A DNA stretch of 64,000 nt from Nocardioides sediminis (GCF_003047295.1 NZ_PZYZ01000002.1:744001-808000), one strand, 5' to 3'. Shown: positions 26,554 to 35,707, counted from the stretch's first letter. The notes: generated by a model from the sequence alone, not told the origin. Translations and numbers: made by a program.

Positions 26554-29139
26554 GTGCGAGCGATCCGACGATTCACCGTCCGTCCTGTCCTGCCCGAGCC
26601 GCTGGCCGGTCTGGCCACCCTTGCCGGCAACCTGCGCTGGTCGTGGCACCCGGAGACCCAGGACGTCTTCCGGGCCATCGACGAGCGGCTGTGGGCCGAC
26701 GTCCACCACGACCCGGTGCGGCTCCTCGGCGCCGTGGGCCGCGAGCGCCTCGACGAGCTGGCCGGCGACCACGCCTTCCTCGAGCAGCTGCGGGTCGCGA
26801 CCGAGTCGCTCGACCAGTACCTGACCGGCGAGCGCTGGTACGCCCGCAAGGCCGGGCCGGACGCGCCCCGCTCGATCGCCTACTTCTCGCCCGAGTACGG
26901 CATCACGGCGGTGCTGCCGCAGTACTCCGGTGGCCTCGGCATCCTGGCCGGCGACCACCTCAAGGCGTCCTCCGACCTCGGCATCCCGGTGGTCGGCGTG
27001 GGCCTGTTCTACCGCCACGGCTACTTCAAGCAGTCGCTCTCCCGCGAGGGCTGGCAGCAGGAGACCTATCCGGTCCTCGACCCCGACGAGCTGCCGCTGA
27101 CCCTGCTCCGCGAGGCCGACGGCTCGCGGGCGACGGTCTCGATCGACCTGCCCAACGGCCAGCCGCTGCTGGCCCGGATCTTCGTCGCCCACGTCGGGCG
27201 CGTGCCGCTGCTGCTCCTCGACTCCGACATCGAGGAGAACCCGCAGCACTACCGCGACGTCACCGACCGGCTCTACGGCGGCAACTCCGAGCACCGGCTG
27301 CGCCAGGAGCTGCTCCTCGGCGTCGGCGGCGTGCGCGCGCTCCGCGTCTACTCCCGCATCACCGGCGCCCCCGCGCCCGAGGTGTTCCACACCAACGAGG
27401 GCCACGCCGGCTTCCTCGGCATCGAGCGCATCCGCGAGCTCACGGTGGGCGAGGGTGGCCCGGCGCTCGACTTCGACACCGCGCTCGAGGTGTCCCGCGC
27501 CGGCACGGTGTTCACCACGCACACCCCGGTCCCCGCGGGCATCGACCGCTTCCCGCGCGAGCTGGTCCACCAGTACTTCGGCGGCGAGGCGTCCCCGACC
27601 CCGGGCGTGCCGGCCGACCGCGTGCTGGCCCTCGGTGCCGAGGACTACGACGGCGGCGACGCCGCCGTGTTCAACATGGCCGTCATGGGCTTCCGGCTCG
27701 CCCAGCGCGCCAACGGCGTCTCCCAGCTCCACGGCCACGTCTCGCGCGGCATGTTCAACGGCCTCTGGCCCGCCTTCGACGAGGCCGAGGTGCCGATCGG
27801 CTCGGTCACCAACGGCGTCCACGGGCCGACCTGGATCGCGCGGGAGGTCTTCGAGCTCGCCGCCGAGCTCGGCGCCGACGTCGACTCCGACGACACCGAC
27901 GGGCTGTGGCCGCTGGTGGACAAGATCGACGGCCGACGCCTCTGGGACCTCAAGCGCACCTTGCGCGGCCGCCTCGTCGACGACGCCCGCGCGCGGCTGG
28001 CCAGGTCGTCGGCCAAGCGCGGCTTCGCGCCCGCCGAGCTCGGCTGGATCGAGACGGCGCTGGACCCCGACGTCCTGACGATCGGCTTCGCGCGCCGCGT
28101 GCCGTCGTACAAGCGGCTCACGCTCATGCTGCGCGACCCTGCGCGCCTCAAGCGCCTGCTGCTCGATTCCGAGCGGCCGGTGCAGCTGGTCATCGCGGGC
28201 AAGTCGCACCCGGCCGACGACGGCGGCAAGAAGCTCATCCAGGAGATGGTGCGCTTCGCCGACGACCCCGAGGTCCGGCACCGCATCGTGTTCCTGCCCA
28301 ACTACGACATCGCGATGGCGCAGCCGCTCTACCCCGGCTGCGACGTGTGGCTCAACAACCCGCTGCGCCCCTACGAGGCCTGCGGCACGTCGGGCATGAA
28401 GGCCGCGCTCAACGGCGGCCTCAACCTCTCCATCCTCGACGGCTGGTGGGACGAGTGGTACGACGGCAACAACGGCTGGGCGATCCCGTCCGCCGACGGC
28501 GTGGACGACGCCGACCGGCGTGACGACCTCGAGGCCACCGCGCTCTACGACCTGATCGAGAACGAGGTCGCCCCGCGCTTCTACGACGTCGACGAGCAGG
28601 GCGTCCCGACCCGCTGGCTGGAGATGGTGCGCCACACGCTCAAGTCGCTCGGGCCCAAGGTGCTGGCGACCCGCCAGGTGCGTGACTACGTGCGCGAGCT
28701 CTACGCCCCGGCCGCGCACACCTCGCGGGAGCTCAACTCCGACTACACCGGCGCGCGGGAGCTCGCGCAGTGGAAGCAGCACGTCCGCGGCGCCTGGGAC
28801 TCGGTGCGCGTCGAGCACGTCGAGTCCGAGGGCGTCGGCGACGCGGCCGAGGTCGGCGCCACGCTGGCCGTCCACGCCTACGTCGCGCTCGGCGACCTGA
28901 CCGCGGACGACGTCGAGGTCCAGGTCGTGCACGGTCGCCCCGGCGCTGACGACGACCTGCTCGACCAGCGGACCGCCACCATGCACGTGGTCGAGTCCTA
29001 CGAGGGCAACCGGCACCGCTTCGACGCCGACGTGCCGCTTGACCGCTCGGGCCCGTTCGGCTATACGGTGCGGGCCGTGCCGCGCAACCGGTCGCTCGCC
29101 TCGGTCGCCGAGCTCGGGCTGGTGTCCACGCCGGCCTGA
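26554..29139 (+). CDS. glgP: alpha-glucan phosphorylase
   Basis: An 861-residue GT35 enzyme that releases glucose-1-phosphate from alpha-1,4-glucan ends with PLP as cofactor. It is of the shorter-N-terminus type common in actinobacteria (RRFTVRPVLPEPL, NLRWSWHPETQD). Active-site features: YSGGLGILAGDHLKASSD, HTNEGHAGFLG, and near the C-terminus EACGTSGMKAALNGGLN with the PLP lysine. GTG 26554 is the start because the promoter TTGGAT/TACCGT points at it and homologues begin there; in-frame TTG 26518 and ATG 26536 lie inside the promoter. Divergent from the M36 gene. Confidence 0.93.
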   Translation: MRAIRRFTVRPVLPEPLAGLATLAGNLRWSWHPETQDVFRAIDERLWADVHHDPVRLLGAVGRERLDELAGDHAFLEQLRVATESLDQYLTGERWYARKAGPDAPRSIAYFSPEYGITAVLPQYSGGLGILAGDHLKASSDLGIPVVGVGLFYRHGYFKQSLSREGWQQETYPVLDPDELPLTLLREADGSRATVSIDLPNGQPLLARIFVAHVGRVPLLLLDSDIEENPQHYRDVTDRLYGGNSEHRLRQELLLGVGGVRALRVYSRITGAPAPEVFHTNEGHAGFLGIERIRELTVGEGGPALDFDTALEVSRAGTVFTTHTPVPAGIDRFPRELVHQYFGGEASPTPGVPADRVLALGAEDYDGGDAAVFNMAVMGFRLAQRANGVSQLHGHVSRGMFNGLWPAFDEAEVPIGSVTNGVHGPTWIAREVFELAAELGADVDSDDTDGLWPLVDKIDGRRLWDLKRTLRGRLVDDARARLARSSAKRGFAPAELGWIETALDPDVLTIGFARRVPSYKRLTLMLRDPARLKRLLLDSERPVQLVIAGKSHPADDGGKKLIQEMVRFADDPEVRHRIVFLPNYDIAMAQPLYPGCDVWLNNPLRPYEACGTSGMKAALNGGLNLSILDGWWDEWYDGNNGWAIPSADGVDDADRRDDLEATALYDLIENEVAPRFYDVDEQGVPTRWLEMVRHTLKSLGPKVLATRQVRDYVRELYAPAAHTSRELNSDYTGARELAQWKQHVRGAWDSVRVEHVESEGVGDAAEVGATLAVHAYVALGDLTADDVEVQVVHGRPGADDDLLDQRTATMHVVESYEGNRHRFDADVPLDRSGPFGYTVRAVPRNRSLASVAELGLVSTPA

Positions 29140-29153
29140 TCCTCGCTCGTCGC

Positions 29154-29190
29154 GCTCACCCACCGTCCGTTCCTCGGGCGGTGGGTGAGC
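29154..29190. terminator. bidirectional hairpin between glgP and the channel gene
   Basis: Perfect 12-bp inverted repeat: GCTCACCCACCG at 29154-29165 and its complement at 29179-29190, 13-nt loop. Lies between convergent gene ends; no T tract. Confidence 0.7.
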
Positions 29191-29248
29191 CACATCTGCG
29201 GCACCTTGTTCAACGGCTCGTGCACCGCCCGTACGGCGCGTCCGCCGG

Positions 29249-29941
29249 TCAGTCGGCCGTGCGCCGGCGCTCCTCGCGCGCGGTGCTGCGGGCGACGGTG
29301 AGCGCCATGATCCGCGCGACGGCCAGGCCGAGGTAGAGCATCCCGGCGATCTGCTCGATCATCACGAAGGCCCTGGCGTGCGGCCGGACGGGCACGATGT
29401 CGGAGAGCCCCAGGCTGGTCATCGTGGTCACCGACAGGTAGAGCATCTCGAACCACGCCCGGGCCTCCAGGGGGTTGCCGACGGCGGTGAACGAGTTCGG
29501 CCACACCACGTCGACGGCCTGGTAGACGTAGGCGAAGCCCCACGCCACCACGGTGAAGGTCGCACCGGTGGCGTAGAGCTCGTCGGTGGTCACGACGCGG
29601 TCGTCGAACATGTACCGGAGCAGCGCGTAGGCCGTGTAGAAGTAGAACGCGGCGTGGAAGACCGCCGACCACAGCACGACGGACTCCACGCCCGGCTCGA
29701 TCGCCTCCCAGACGGTGAGGACGACGACGGGCAGGCCCAGGACACCCGAGACCCAGCTCAGCGCGGGCGTCATCCGGACGGCGAAGACGGCGAGCACCAG
29801 GACCAGCAGCGCGAAGATGGAGAACAGCGCCCGGCCCAGCGGCTGCTCGTTGAGGAACGGGTAGAGCAGGATCCCGACGAGCTGGATGATGAGCAGGTCG
29901 GCGCAGGGGTGCCGGAGCACCGGGACGTCGCGGAGCCTCAC
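29249..29941 (-). CDS. ion channel of the two-TM pore family, atypical filter
   Basis: A 230-residue membrane protein with about six hydrophobic segments. The last two flank a pore loop reading SVTTMTSLGLSDIVP, aligned with the potassium-channel filter TxGYGD but with GLSD in place of GYGD. The family resemblance (Ion_trans_2) is by this loop and the helix after it (MIEQIAGMLYLGLAVARI). The GTG start at 29941 overlaps the glgX stop (GTGA), so it is translated from the glgX message. Potassium selectivity cannot be assumed. The C-terminus is basic and short, with no RCK domain. Confidence 0.7.
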   Translation of the reverse strand: MRLRDVPVLRHPCADLLIIQLVGILLYPFLNEQPLGRALFSIFALLVLVLAVFAVRMTPALSWVSGVLGLPVVVLTVWEAIEPGVESVVLWSAVFHAAFYFYTAYALLRYMFDDRVVTTDELYATGATFTVVAWGFAYVYQAVDVVWPNSFTAVGNPLEARAWFEMLYLSVTTMTSLGLSDIVPVRPHARAFVMIEQIAGMLYLGLAVARIMALTVARSTAREERRRTAD

Positions 29942-32112
29942 GGCTTCACCTCCCGGAGCACCACGACCGAGCGGGCCTCCTGGACCAGCGTGTCGCCCGT
30001 GGCGACCGGCGTGCCGATCGGGTTGTTGAGGCAGGTCGAGAGGACGACCTCGCCCTTGGTGACCCACGCGTTCTCCGGCAGCCGGACCTCGACGTCGTCG
30101 GCGGACGCGTTGAGCCAGATGACGAACGAGGAGTCGCGCAGCTGCTCGCCCCGGGGGCCGGGGGAGCGCAGCGGGTCGCCCGAGACGAACATCCCCACGG
30201 TGTGGAGGCCGTCGTCGTGCCAGTCGTCGGGGGTCATCTCGCGCCCGTCCGGGTGCATCCAGGCCAGGTCCTTGGGCCCGCCCTTGATCGCCGGCCGTCC
30301 CTCGAACCAGTGTCGCTGCCGCAGCGCGGGGTGGTCCCGGCGCAGCCGCAGGGCGGTCTTGGTGACCTCGTAGACGTCGAGCCACGCCTCGTCGGGACGC
30401 CAGTCGATCCAGGACGTCTCGTTGTCCTGGACGTAGGCGTTGTTGTTGCCGCCCTGGGTGCGACCGCGCTCGTCACCCGCGGTGAGCATCGGCACCCCGT
30501 TGGACAGGCACAGGGTCACCATCAGGTTGGCGGCCTGCCGGCGCCGCAGCGCCAGGACGTCCGGGTCGTCGGTCTCGCCCTCGACCCCGCAGTTCCAGGA
30601 CCGGTTGTTGTCGGTGCCGTCGCGGTTGTCCTCGCCGTTGGCCTCGTTGTGCTTGCGCTCGTAGGAGACGAGGTCGCGCAGGGTGAAACCGTCGTGGGCG
30701 GTGATGAAGTTGACCGAGGCGTAGGGCGAGCGCCCGTCGTCGGCGTACAGGTCGCTGGACCCGGCGAGCCGGGTCGCGACGGTCCGCACCCCGGAGGTGT
30801 GGCGTCGCCAGAAGTCGCGGACCGTGTCGCGGTACTGGTCGTTCCACTCCACCCACGGTGGCGGGAACTCCCCGACCCGGTAGCCGTCCATCGAGGCGTC
30901 CCACGGCTCGGCGATGAGCTTGACGTGCCGCAGGAGCGGGTCCTGGCCGATCGCGGTCATGAGGTGGCTGCCGAGGTCGACCTCCTGGGCGGTGCGGGTC
31001 AGCGCGCTCAGCAGGTCGAAGCGGAAGCCGTCGACGTGCATCTCGCTCACCCAGTAGCGCAGCGAGTCCAGGATCATCCGCAGGCTCTGGGTGCGGCTGG
31101 CGTCCACGGTGTTGCCGCAGCCGGTGACGTCCCAGTAGGTGTCGGGGGAGGGGTCGGCGATCGGGTCGGGGTCGACGACGCGCTGGTAGTAGCCGAGGTC
31201 GTCGAGGCCGCGGAAGCTCAGCGTCGGCCCGTCGGGACCGGCCTCGGCGGTGTGGTTGTAGACCACGTCGAGGATGACCTCGATCCCCGCGCGGTGGAAG
31301 GCCCTGACCATCTCCTTGAACTCCCGGACCTGCTGGCCGCGGTCGCCGGAGGCGGAGTAGGCGTTGTGCGGGGCGAAGAACCCGAGGGAGTTGTAGCCCC
31401 AGTAGTTCACCATCCCGCGCGCGGCCACGCTCGGCTCGCTGAAGAACTGGTGCACCGGCAGCAGCTCGACGGCGGTGACGCCGAGGTCGTGCAGGTAGTC
31501 GATGACCGCCGGCGTCGCCAGCCCGGCGTACGTCCCCCGCAGGTGCTCGGGGACCCGGTCGTGCAGCGCCGTCATCCCCTTGACGTGCAGCTCGTAGATC
31601 ACCGTGTCGCGCCAGCGCCGCCGCTGCGGGGTGTCGTCGCCCTCCCAGTCGAAGGACGGGTCGACCACGACGCTCCGGGCGGTGTACGGCGCGGAGTCGA
31701 GGTCGCTGCGCAGCTCGGGGTGGTCGACGTCGTAGCCGTAGAGGGCCGGGTGCACCGTCAGGTCACCGGAGATCGCCGTGGCGTAGGGGTCGAGCAGGAG
31801 CTTGGCCGGGTTGAACCGCAGCCCGCGATCGGGGTCCCAGTCGCCGTCGACGCGGTAGCCGTAGCGGGTGCCGGGGCGCAGGTCGGGCACCGCACAGTGC
31901 CAGATGCCCAGCGACTTCTCGGTGAGCTCGATGCGTCGCTCGGCGTCGCGGTCGTCGTACAGGCACAGCCAGGCGGCGCGCGCGAGCGGGGCGTAGACCG
32001 CGAAGTTGGTCGACTCGGGCGTCCACGACGCGCCCAGCGGCCAGTTGCGGCCGGGCCACACCTCGGTCGTCTCGCCCTGGTGCTCCCACATTCCCGGTGT
32101 CACGCCCGGCAT
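29938..32112 (-). CDS. glgX: glycogen debranching enzyme
   Basis: A 724-residue GH13_11 isoamylase-type enzyme that hydrolyses alpha-1,6 branches left by the phosphorylase. Visible: CBM48 domain (WPLGASWTPESTNFAVYAP), YELHVKGMTALH, GYNSLGFFAPHNAY, DVVYNHTAE, DGFRFDLLSAL with the nucleophile Asp, LIAEPWDAS and TAHDGFTLRDLVSY. Length is normal for GlgX. The ATG at 32112 (MPGVTPGMWEHQG) follows AGGGA closely; GTG 32103 is an alternative. It shares its message with the overlapping channel gene and is divergent from the enoyl-CoA hydratase. Confidence 0.94.
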   Translation of the reverse strand: MPGVTPGMWEHQGETTEVWPGRNWPLGASWTPESTNFAVYAPLARAAWLCLYDDRDAERRIELTEKSLGIWHCAVPDLRPGTRYGYRVDGDWDPDRGLRFNPAKLLLDPYATAISGDLTVHPALYGYDVDHPELRSDLDSAPYTARSVVVDPSFDWEGDDTPQRRRWRDTVIYELHVKGMTALHDRVPEHLRGTYAGLATPAVIDYLHDLGVTAVELLPVHQFFSEPSVAARGMVNYWGYNSLGFFAPHNAYSASGDRGQQVREFKEMVRAFHRAGIEVILDVVYNHTAEAGPDGPTLSFRGLDDLGYYQRVVDPDPIADPSPDTYWDVTGCGNTVDASRTQSLRMILDSLRYWVSEMHVDGFRFDLLSALTRTAQEVDLGSHLMTAIGQDPLLRHVKLIAEPWDASMDGYRVGEFPPPWVEWNDQYRDTVRDFWRRHTSGVRTVATRLAGSSDLYADDGRSPYASVNFITAHDGFTLRDLVSYERKHNEANGEDNRDGTDNNRSWNCGVEGETDDPDVLALRRRQAANLMVTLCLSNGVPMLTAGDERGRTQGGNNNAYVQDNETSWIDWRPDEAWLDVYEVTKTALRLRRDHPALRQRHWFEGRPAIKGGPKDLAWMHPDGREMTPDDWHDDGLHTVGMFVSGDPLRSPGPRGEQLRDSSFVIWLNASADDVEVRLPENAWVTKGEVVLSTCLNNPIGTPVATGDTLVQEARSVVVLREVKP

Positions 32113-32209
32113 TGTCCCTGATTGAATGCCCCGACCCGAAGCCCGCACGCGGGACCACGCGGGGACACCGCCGCACGGCGACCCGCCCAGCAAGCACGAA
32201 GGAGCTCCC

Positions 32210-33001
32210 ATGACCGACGCAGCGCCCGAGTTCGTCCGGCTCGAGGTGGCCGACGGCGTGGCCACGATGCGCCTCGACCGCCCCAAGATGAACGCCCTCA
32301 ACGTGCAGGTCCAGGAGGAGATCCGGGCCGCCGCGCACGAGGCGAGCGAGCGGGACGACGTGAAGGCAGTGGTCGTCTGGGGCGGCGAGCGGGTCTTCGC
32401 CGCCGGCGCGGACGTCAAGGAGATGGCCGACATGTCCTACACCGACATGGTCAAGCGCTCCGGCGGGCTCCAGTCGGCGTTCTCCGCCGTCGCCCGCATC
32501 CCCAAGCCGGTCGTCGCGGCCGTCAACGGCTACGCCCTGGGCGGCGGCTGCGAGCTCGCGCTGTGCGCGGACGTGCGGATCGCCGCCGACGACGCCGTGC
32601 TCGGCCAGCCCGAGATCCTGCTCGGCGTCATCCCCGGCGCCGGCGGCACGCAGCGGCTGACCCGGCTCGTCGGTCCCAGCCGCGCCAAGGACCTGATCTT
32701 CACGGGGCGCTTCGTCAAGGCCGACGAGGCGCTGGCCATCGGACTGGTCGACCGCGTCGTCCCGGCCGCGGAGGTCCACGAGGCCGCGGTGGCGTGGGCG
32801 AGCCAGTTCAGCGCCGCCGCCTCGTACGCCGTCCGCGCGGCCAAGGAGTCCATCGACCGGGGCCTCGAGGTGGACCTCGAGACGGGCCTGGAGATCGAGC
32901 GCCAGCAGTTCGCGGCACTCTTCGCCACCGAGGACCGTGCCATCGGCATGCGTTCGTTCGTTGAGCACGGGCCGGGCAAGGCCGCGTTCGTGGCACGGTA
33001 G
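32210..33001 (+). CDS. enoyl-CoA hydratase/isomerase family protein
   Basis: A 263-residue crotonase-fold enzyme. The oxyanion-hole and active-site stretch is VNGYALGGGCELALCADV followed by QPEILLGVIPGAGGTQRL, with both catalytic glutamates present, which supports true enoyl-CoA hydratase activity in beta-oxidation or a related pathway. GAAGGAG lies six to eight bases before the ATG. The membrane protein gene follows 48 bp later and etfBA beyond it, consistent with fatty-acid or amino-acid oxidation. The exact chain-length preference is unknown. Confidence 0.92.
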   Translation: MTDAAPEFVRLEVADGVATMRLDRPKMNALNVQVQEEIRAAAHEASERDDVKAVVVWGGERVFAAGADVKEMADMSYTDMVKRSGGLQSAFSAVARIPKPVVAAVNGYALGGGCELALCADVRIAADDAVLGQPEILLGVIPGAGGTQRLTRLVGPSRAKDLIFTGRFVKADEALAIGLVDRVVPAAEVHEAAVAWASQFSAAASYAVRAAKESIDRGLEVDLETGLEIERQQFAALFATEDRAIGMRSFVEHGPGKAAFVAR

Positions 33002-33049
33002 CCCGCGCGTCGACCCAGACCGCACCACCCGAGAACCGGAAGGACCCCC

Positions 33050-33403
33050 GTGGCCAAGGAAGACACGACCTCGAGGTCGAGGAGGCGCAGTGCCGCCTCC
33101 GCGGCGACCGCACTGCGAGCGCGCATCGCCCAGCTGGTGTGGCTCGCGTGCGTGCTGTGCGCGCTGGCGCTGGCGCTCGGCGCCCTGATGGTCGCCCTCA
33201 AGGCCAACACCGACAACGCCCTGGTGGTCTTCGTCAAGGACGCCGCCAACACGGTCGACCTGGGCGTGTTCGACCGCAACGACGGCGTCCTGGTGTTCGA
33301 GGGCGAGAACGCCGCGACCAAGAACGCGCTCGTCAACTGGGGGCTGGCGGCCGTGGTGTGGCTCGTCATCGGCCGCGTCCTCGACCGGATCATCCGTCCC
33401 TGA
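33050..33403 (+). CDS. small membrane protein, function unknown
   Basis: A 117-residue protein that I do not recognise. It has a Lys/Arg/Ser-rich N-terminus, one hydrophobic helix at about 28-50 (LVWLACVLCALALALGALMV), an exported-type loop with FVKDAANTVDLGVF and VLVFEG, and a second helix at about 92-110 ending in RVLDRIIRP. GGAAGGA lies before the GTG. It sits between the enoyl-CoA hydratase and etfB and is closed by a strong hairpin, so it probably shares the upstream promoter. Confidence 0.75.
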   Translation: MAKEDTTSRSRRRSAASAATALRARIAQLVWLACVLCALALALGALMVALKANTDNALVVFVKDAANTVDLGVFDRNDGVLVFEGENAATKNALVNWGLAAVVWLVIGRVLDRIIRP

Positions 33404-33422
33404 CCCTGACAGCGCCACTGTG

Positions 33423-33462
33423 AGTAACCCCACCGCGGACCCGGTTCCGTGGTGGGGTTACT
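33423..33462. terminator. strong hairpin before etfB
   Basis: Sixteen-bp stem with one G-T position: AGTAACCCCACCGCGG at 33423-33438 and 33447-33462, 8-nt loop, starting 20 bp after the membrane protein gene. An overlapping 6-bp repeat GGTTAC/GTAACC (33456-33461, 33468-33473) lies on its 3' side and could belong to the etfB promoter region, where I recognise no clear -10. Confidence 0.7.
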
Positions 33463-33556
33463 GACTTGTAACCTCGCCAGCACACATCCTCGGATCCGCA
33501 GGGCACACCGGCCCGCGGGGACCAGAGCACAGGAGGGGCCGCAAAGGCCACACACC

Positions 33557-34348
33557 ATGAACATTGTCGTCTGTGTGAAGTACGTGCCCGATGCGACTGC
33601 CGACCGGCACTTCGAAGAGGACAACACCGTTGACCGCGTCGGCGTCGACGGTCTGCTGTCCGAGCTCGACGAGTACGCCGTGGAGCAGGCGCTGCAGCTC
33701 AAGGAGAAGCGCGCCGACGAGGAGGTCACCGTGACCGCGCTGTGCGTGGGTCCGGAGAAGGCCGTGGACGCGGTGCGCAAGGCGCTGCAGATGGGTGCCG
33801 ACTCCGGTGTCCACGTGGTCGACGACGCGATCGCCGGCTCGGACTACGCCGCGACCTCGCTGGTGCTGGCCAAGGCGATCGAGAAGGTCGGCAAGCCCGA
33901 CCTCGTCATGTGCGGCATGGCCTCGACCGACGCGTCGGGCAGCGTGGTGCCGGCGATGCTGGCTGAGCGCCTGGGCCTGCCGCAGGTCACGCTGGCCTCG
34001 GTGGTCGAGACCCAGGGCGACCAGGTCCGGATCAAGCGCGACAACGAGGGCTCGACCGAGGTGATCGGCGCGACGATGCCGCTGGTGCTTTCGGTGACCG
34101 ACCAGTCCGGCGAGGCCCGCTACCCGTCGTTCAAGGGGATCATGGCGGCCAAGAAGAAGCCGCTGGAGACCCTGTCGCTGGCCGACATCGGCGTCGACGC
34201 CGGCCAGGTCGGCCTCTCGGTGGCGTGGACGCAGGTCGAGGACACGACCGCCCGCCCGCCGCGTACCGCCGGCGAGATCGTCAAGGACGAGGACGGGTCG
34301 GGCGCCGTGGCGCTGACCGAGTTCCTCGCCTCCAAGAAGTTCATCTGA
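33557..34348 (+). CDS. etfB: electron transfer flavoprotein, beta subunit
   Basis: A 263-residue subunit that, with EtfA, passes electrons from acyl-CoA and related dehydrogenases to the quinone pool. It begins MNIVVCVKYVPD and has the AMP-binding stretch GMASTDASGSVVPAMLAE and the segment ATMPLVLSVTDQ ... YPSFKGIMAAKKKPLE that forms the recognition loop region. A purine-rich AAAGG precedes the ATG at a somewhat long distance. etfA follows after 13 bp. Confidence 0.95.
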   Translation: MNIVVCVKYVPDATADRHFEEDNTVDRVGVDGLLSELDEYAVEQALQLKEKRADEEVTVTALCVGPEKAVDAVRKALQMGADSGVHVVDDAIAGSDYAATSLVLAKAIEKVGKPDLVMCGMASTDASGSVVPAMLAERLGLPQVTLASVVETQGDQVRIKRDNEGSTEVIGATMPLVLSVTDQSGEARYPSFKGIMAAKKKPLETLSLADIGVDAGQVGLSVAWTQVEDTTARPPRTAGEIVKDEDGSGAVALTEFLASKKFI

Positions 34349-34361
34349 GGAGCGCTGCGAG

Positions 34362-35324
34362 ATGTCTGAAGTCCTGGTTGTGATCGACCACGCCGACGGC
34401 GAGGTCAAGAAGCCCACCTACGAGCTGCTCACCATCGCCGCCCGCCTCGGCGAGCCGGCCGCGGTGTTCATCGGCGCCGCCTCGCAGGGCGATGCGGTGG
34501 CCGAGAAGGTCAAGAAGTACGGCGCGCAGAAGGTCTACGTGATCGACGACGCCGAGCTGAAGGGCTACCTGGTGGCCCCCAAGGCCGAGGCCCTGCAGCA
34601 GCTCGCCGAGAAGACCGGTCCCGCGGCGATCCTGGTGCCCTCCACGTTCGAGGGCAAGGAGGTCGCCGCCCGGCTCGCGATCAAGCTGGAGTCCGGCCTG
34701 ATCACCGACGCCGTCGACGTCCAGGCCGGCGACGGTGGCCCGGTGACCACGCAGAGCGTGTTCGCGGGCAACTACACCGTGACCGCCAAGGTCACCCACG
34801 GCACGCCGATCATCACGGTCAAGCCCAACTCCGCCGCCCCGGAGGAGGCCGAGGGTGCCGCCGCGGTGGAGGCGTTCGCGCCGACCATCTCCGACGGCGC
34901 GAAGACCGCGCAGATCGTCGCCTCCCAGCCGCGGCAGTCCACCGGCCGTCCCGAGCTGACCGAGGCCGCGATCGTGGTCTCGGGCGGCCGCGGCACCGGC
35001 GGTGACTTCGAGCCCATCGAGAAGTTCGCCGACTCCCTCGGCGCGGCCGTGGGCGCCTCGCGCGCCGCGGTCGACTCGGGCTGGATGCCGCACGCGTTCC
35101 AGGTCGGTCAGACCGGCAAGACCGTCTCGCCGCAGCTCTACGTCGCCAACGGCATCTCCGGCGCGATCCAGCACCGCGCCGGCATGCAGACCTCCAAGAC
35201 CATCGTGGCGGTCAACAAGGACGAGGAGGCCCCGATCTTCGAGCTCGTGGACTTCGGCGTGGTGGGCGACCTCCACACCGTCCTCCCCGCCGCGACCGAG
35301 CAGGTCACGCAGCGCAAGGGCTGA
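34362..35324 (+). CDS. etfA: electron transfer flavoprotein, alpha subunit
   Basis: A 320-residue FAD-carrying subunit. The N-terminal half ([22 protein letters not shown]) is the alpha/beta domain; the C-terminal FAD domain has [50 protein letters not shown] and [28 protein letters not shown] precedes the ATG. Co-transcribed with etfB and closed by a perfect 14-bp hairpin 26 bp after the stop. Confidence 0.96.
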   Translation: MSEVLVVIDHADGEVKKPTYELLTIAARLGEPAAVFIGAASQGDAVAEKVKKYGAQKVYVIDDAELKGYLVAPKAEALQQLAEKTGPAAILVPSTFEGKEVAARLAIKLESGLITDAVDVQAGDGGPVTTQSVFAGNYTVTAKVTHGTPIITVKPNSAAPEEAEGAAAVEAFAPTISDGAKTAQIVASQPRQSTGRPELTEAAIVVSGGRGTGGDFEPIEKFADSLGAAVGASRAAVDSGWMPHAFQVGQTGKTVSPQLYVANGISGAIQHRAGMQTSKTIVAVNKDEEAPIFELVDFGVVGDLHTVLPAATEQVTQRKG

Positions 35325-35350
35325 CCCGCCCGCCGTACCCCGCACCACTC

Positions 35351-35384
35351 GAGCGCCCCCGACCGGACCCGGTCGGGGGCGCTC
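35351..35384 (+). terminator. terminator of etfBA
   Basis: Perfect 14-bp stem GAGCGCCCCCGACC (35351-35364) with 35371-35384 and a 6-nt loop. No T tract; typical of gene ends in this window. Confidence 0.75.
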
Positions 35385-35398
35385 GCGCGTTCCCGAAC

Positions 35399-35554
35399 GC
35401 CGACCTCCCCCCTTTCGTACCGCTGAAGACCACGGACCGGGCACTTCGTGCGCGCTCACGGGCGCCGACCTCCCCCCTTTCGTACCGCTGAAGACCACGG
35501 ACCGGGCACTTCGTGCGCGCTCACGGGCGCCGACCTCCCCCCTCTCGTACCGCT
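35399..35554. repeat. 65-bp direct repeats (two and a half copies)
   Basis: Two identical 65-bp units at 35399-35463 and 35464-35528, each beginning GCCGACCTCCCCCCTTTCG and containing ACCGGGCACTTCG, followed by a partial third unit at 35529-35554 that breaks off after CGTACCGCT. It fills the gap between etfA and proA and has no plausible gene. With the inverted copies at 35596-35663 it explains the whole 380-bp intergenic region apart from the terminator and the proA promoter. Confidence 0.9.
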
Positions 35555-35595
35555 CGCGACGTGATGGGCGTACGGCGCGCGGTCAGGAAGCGCCC

Positions 35596-35663
35596 GGTCG
35601 GCACGTTCCAGCGCGACGGAAGGGGGGAGGTCGGCACGTTCCAGCGCGCCCGAAGTGCCCGGT
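35596..35663. repeat. inverted, rearranged copies of the 65-bp unit
   Basis: GGTCGGCACGTTCCAGCGCG occurs at 35596-35615 and 35629-35648 (period 33). Between them GGAAGGGGGGAGGTCGGC is the reverse complement of the start of the 65-bp unit, and CGAAGTGCCCGGT at its end is the reverse complement of its middle. The transcript of the region could fold into a long hairpin with the direct repeats. Confidence 0.8.
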
Positions 35664-35695
35664 GAGACGGCCGTGCGTGGACGCCGCCGCCGACC

Positions 35696-35701
35696 TACGC
35701 T
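35696..35701 (+). promoter_or_regulatory. -10 element of leaderless promoter for proA
   Basis: TACGCT followed by six bases and ATG 35708, exactly -12 to -7. No Shine-Dalgarno sequence is present before the ATG. A -35 is not obvious. Confidence 0.55.
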
Positions 35702-35707
35702 CGCCAC

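Noticed and set aside
35399..35663. CRISPR array
   Set aside because: The 65-bp units are back to back without unique spacers and there are no cas genes; inverted rearranged copies are present.
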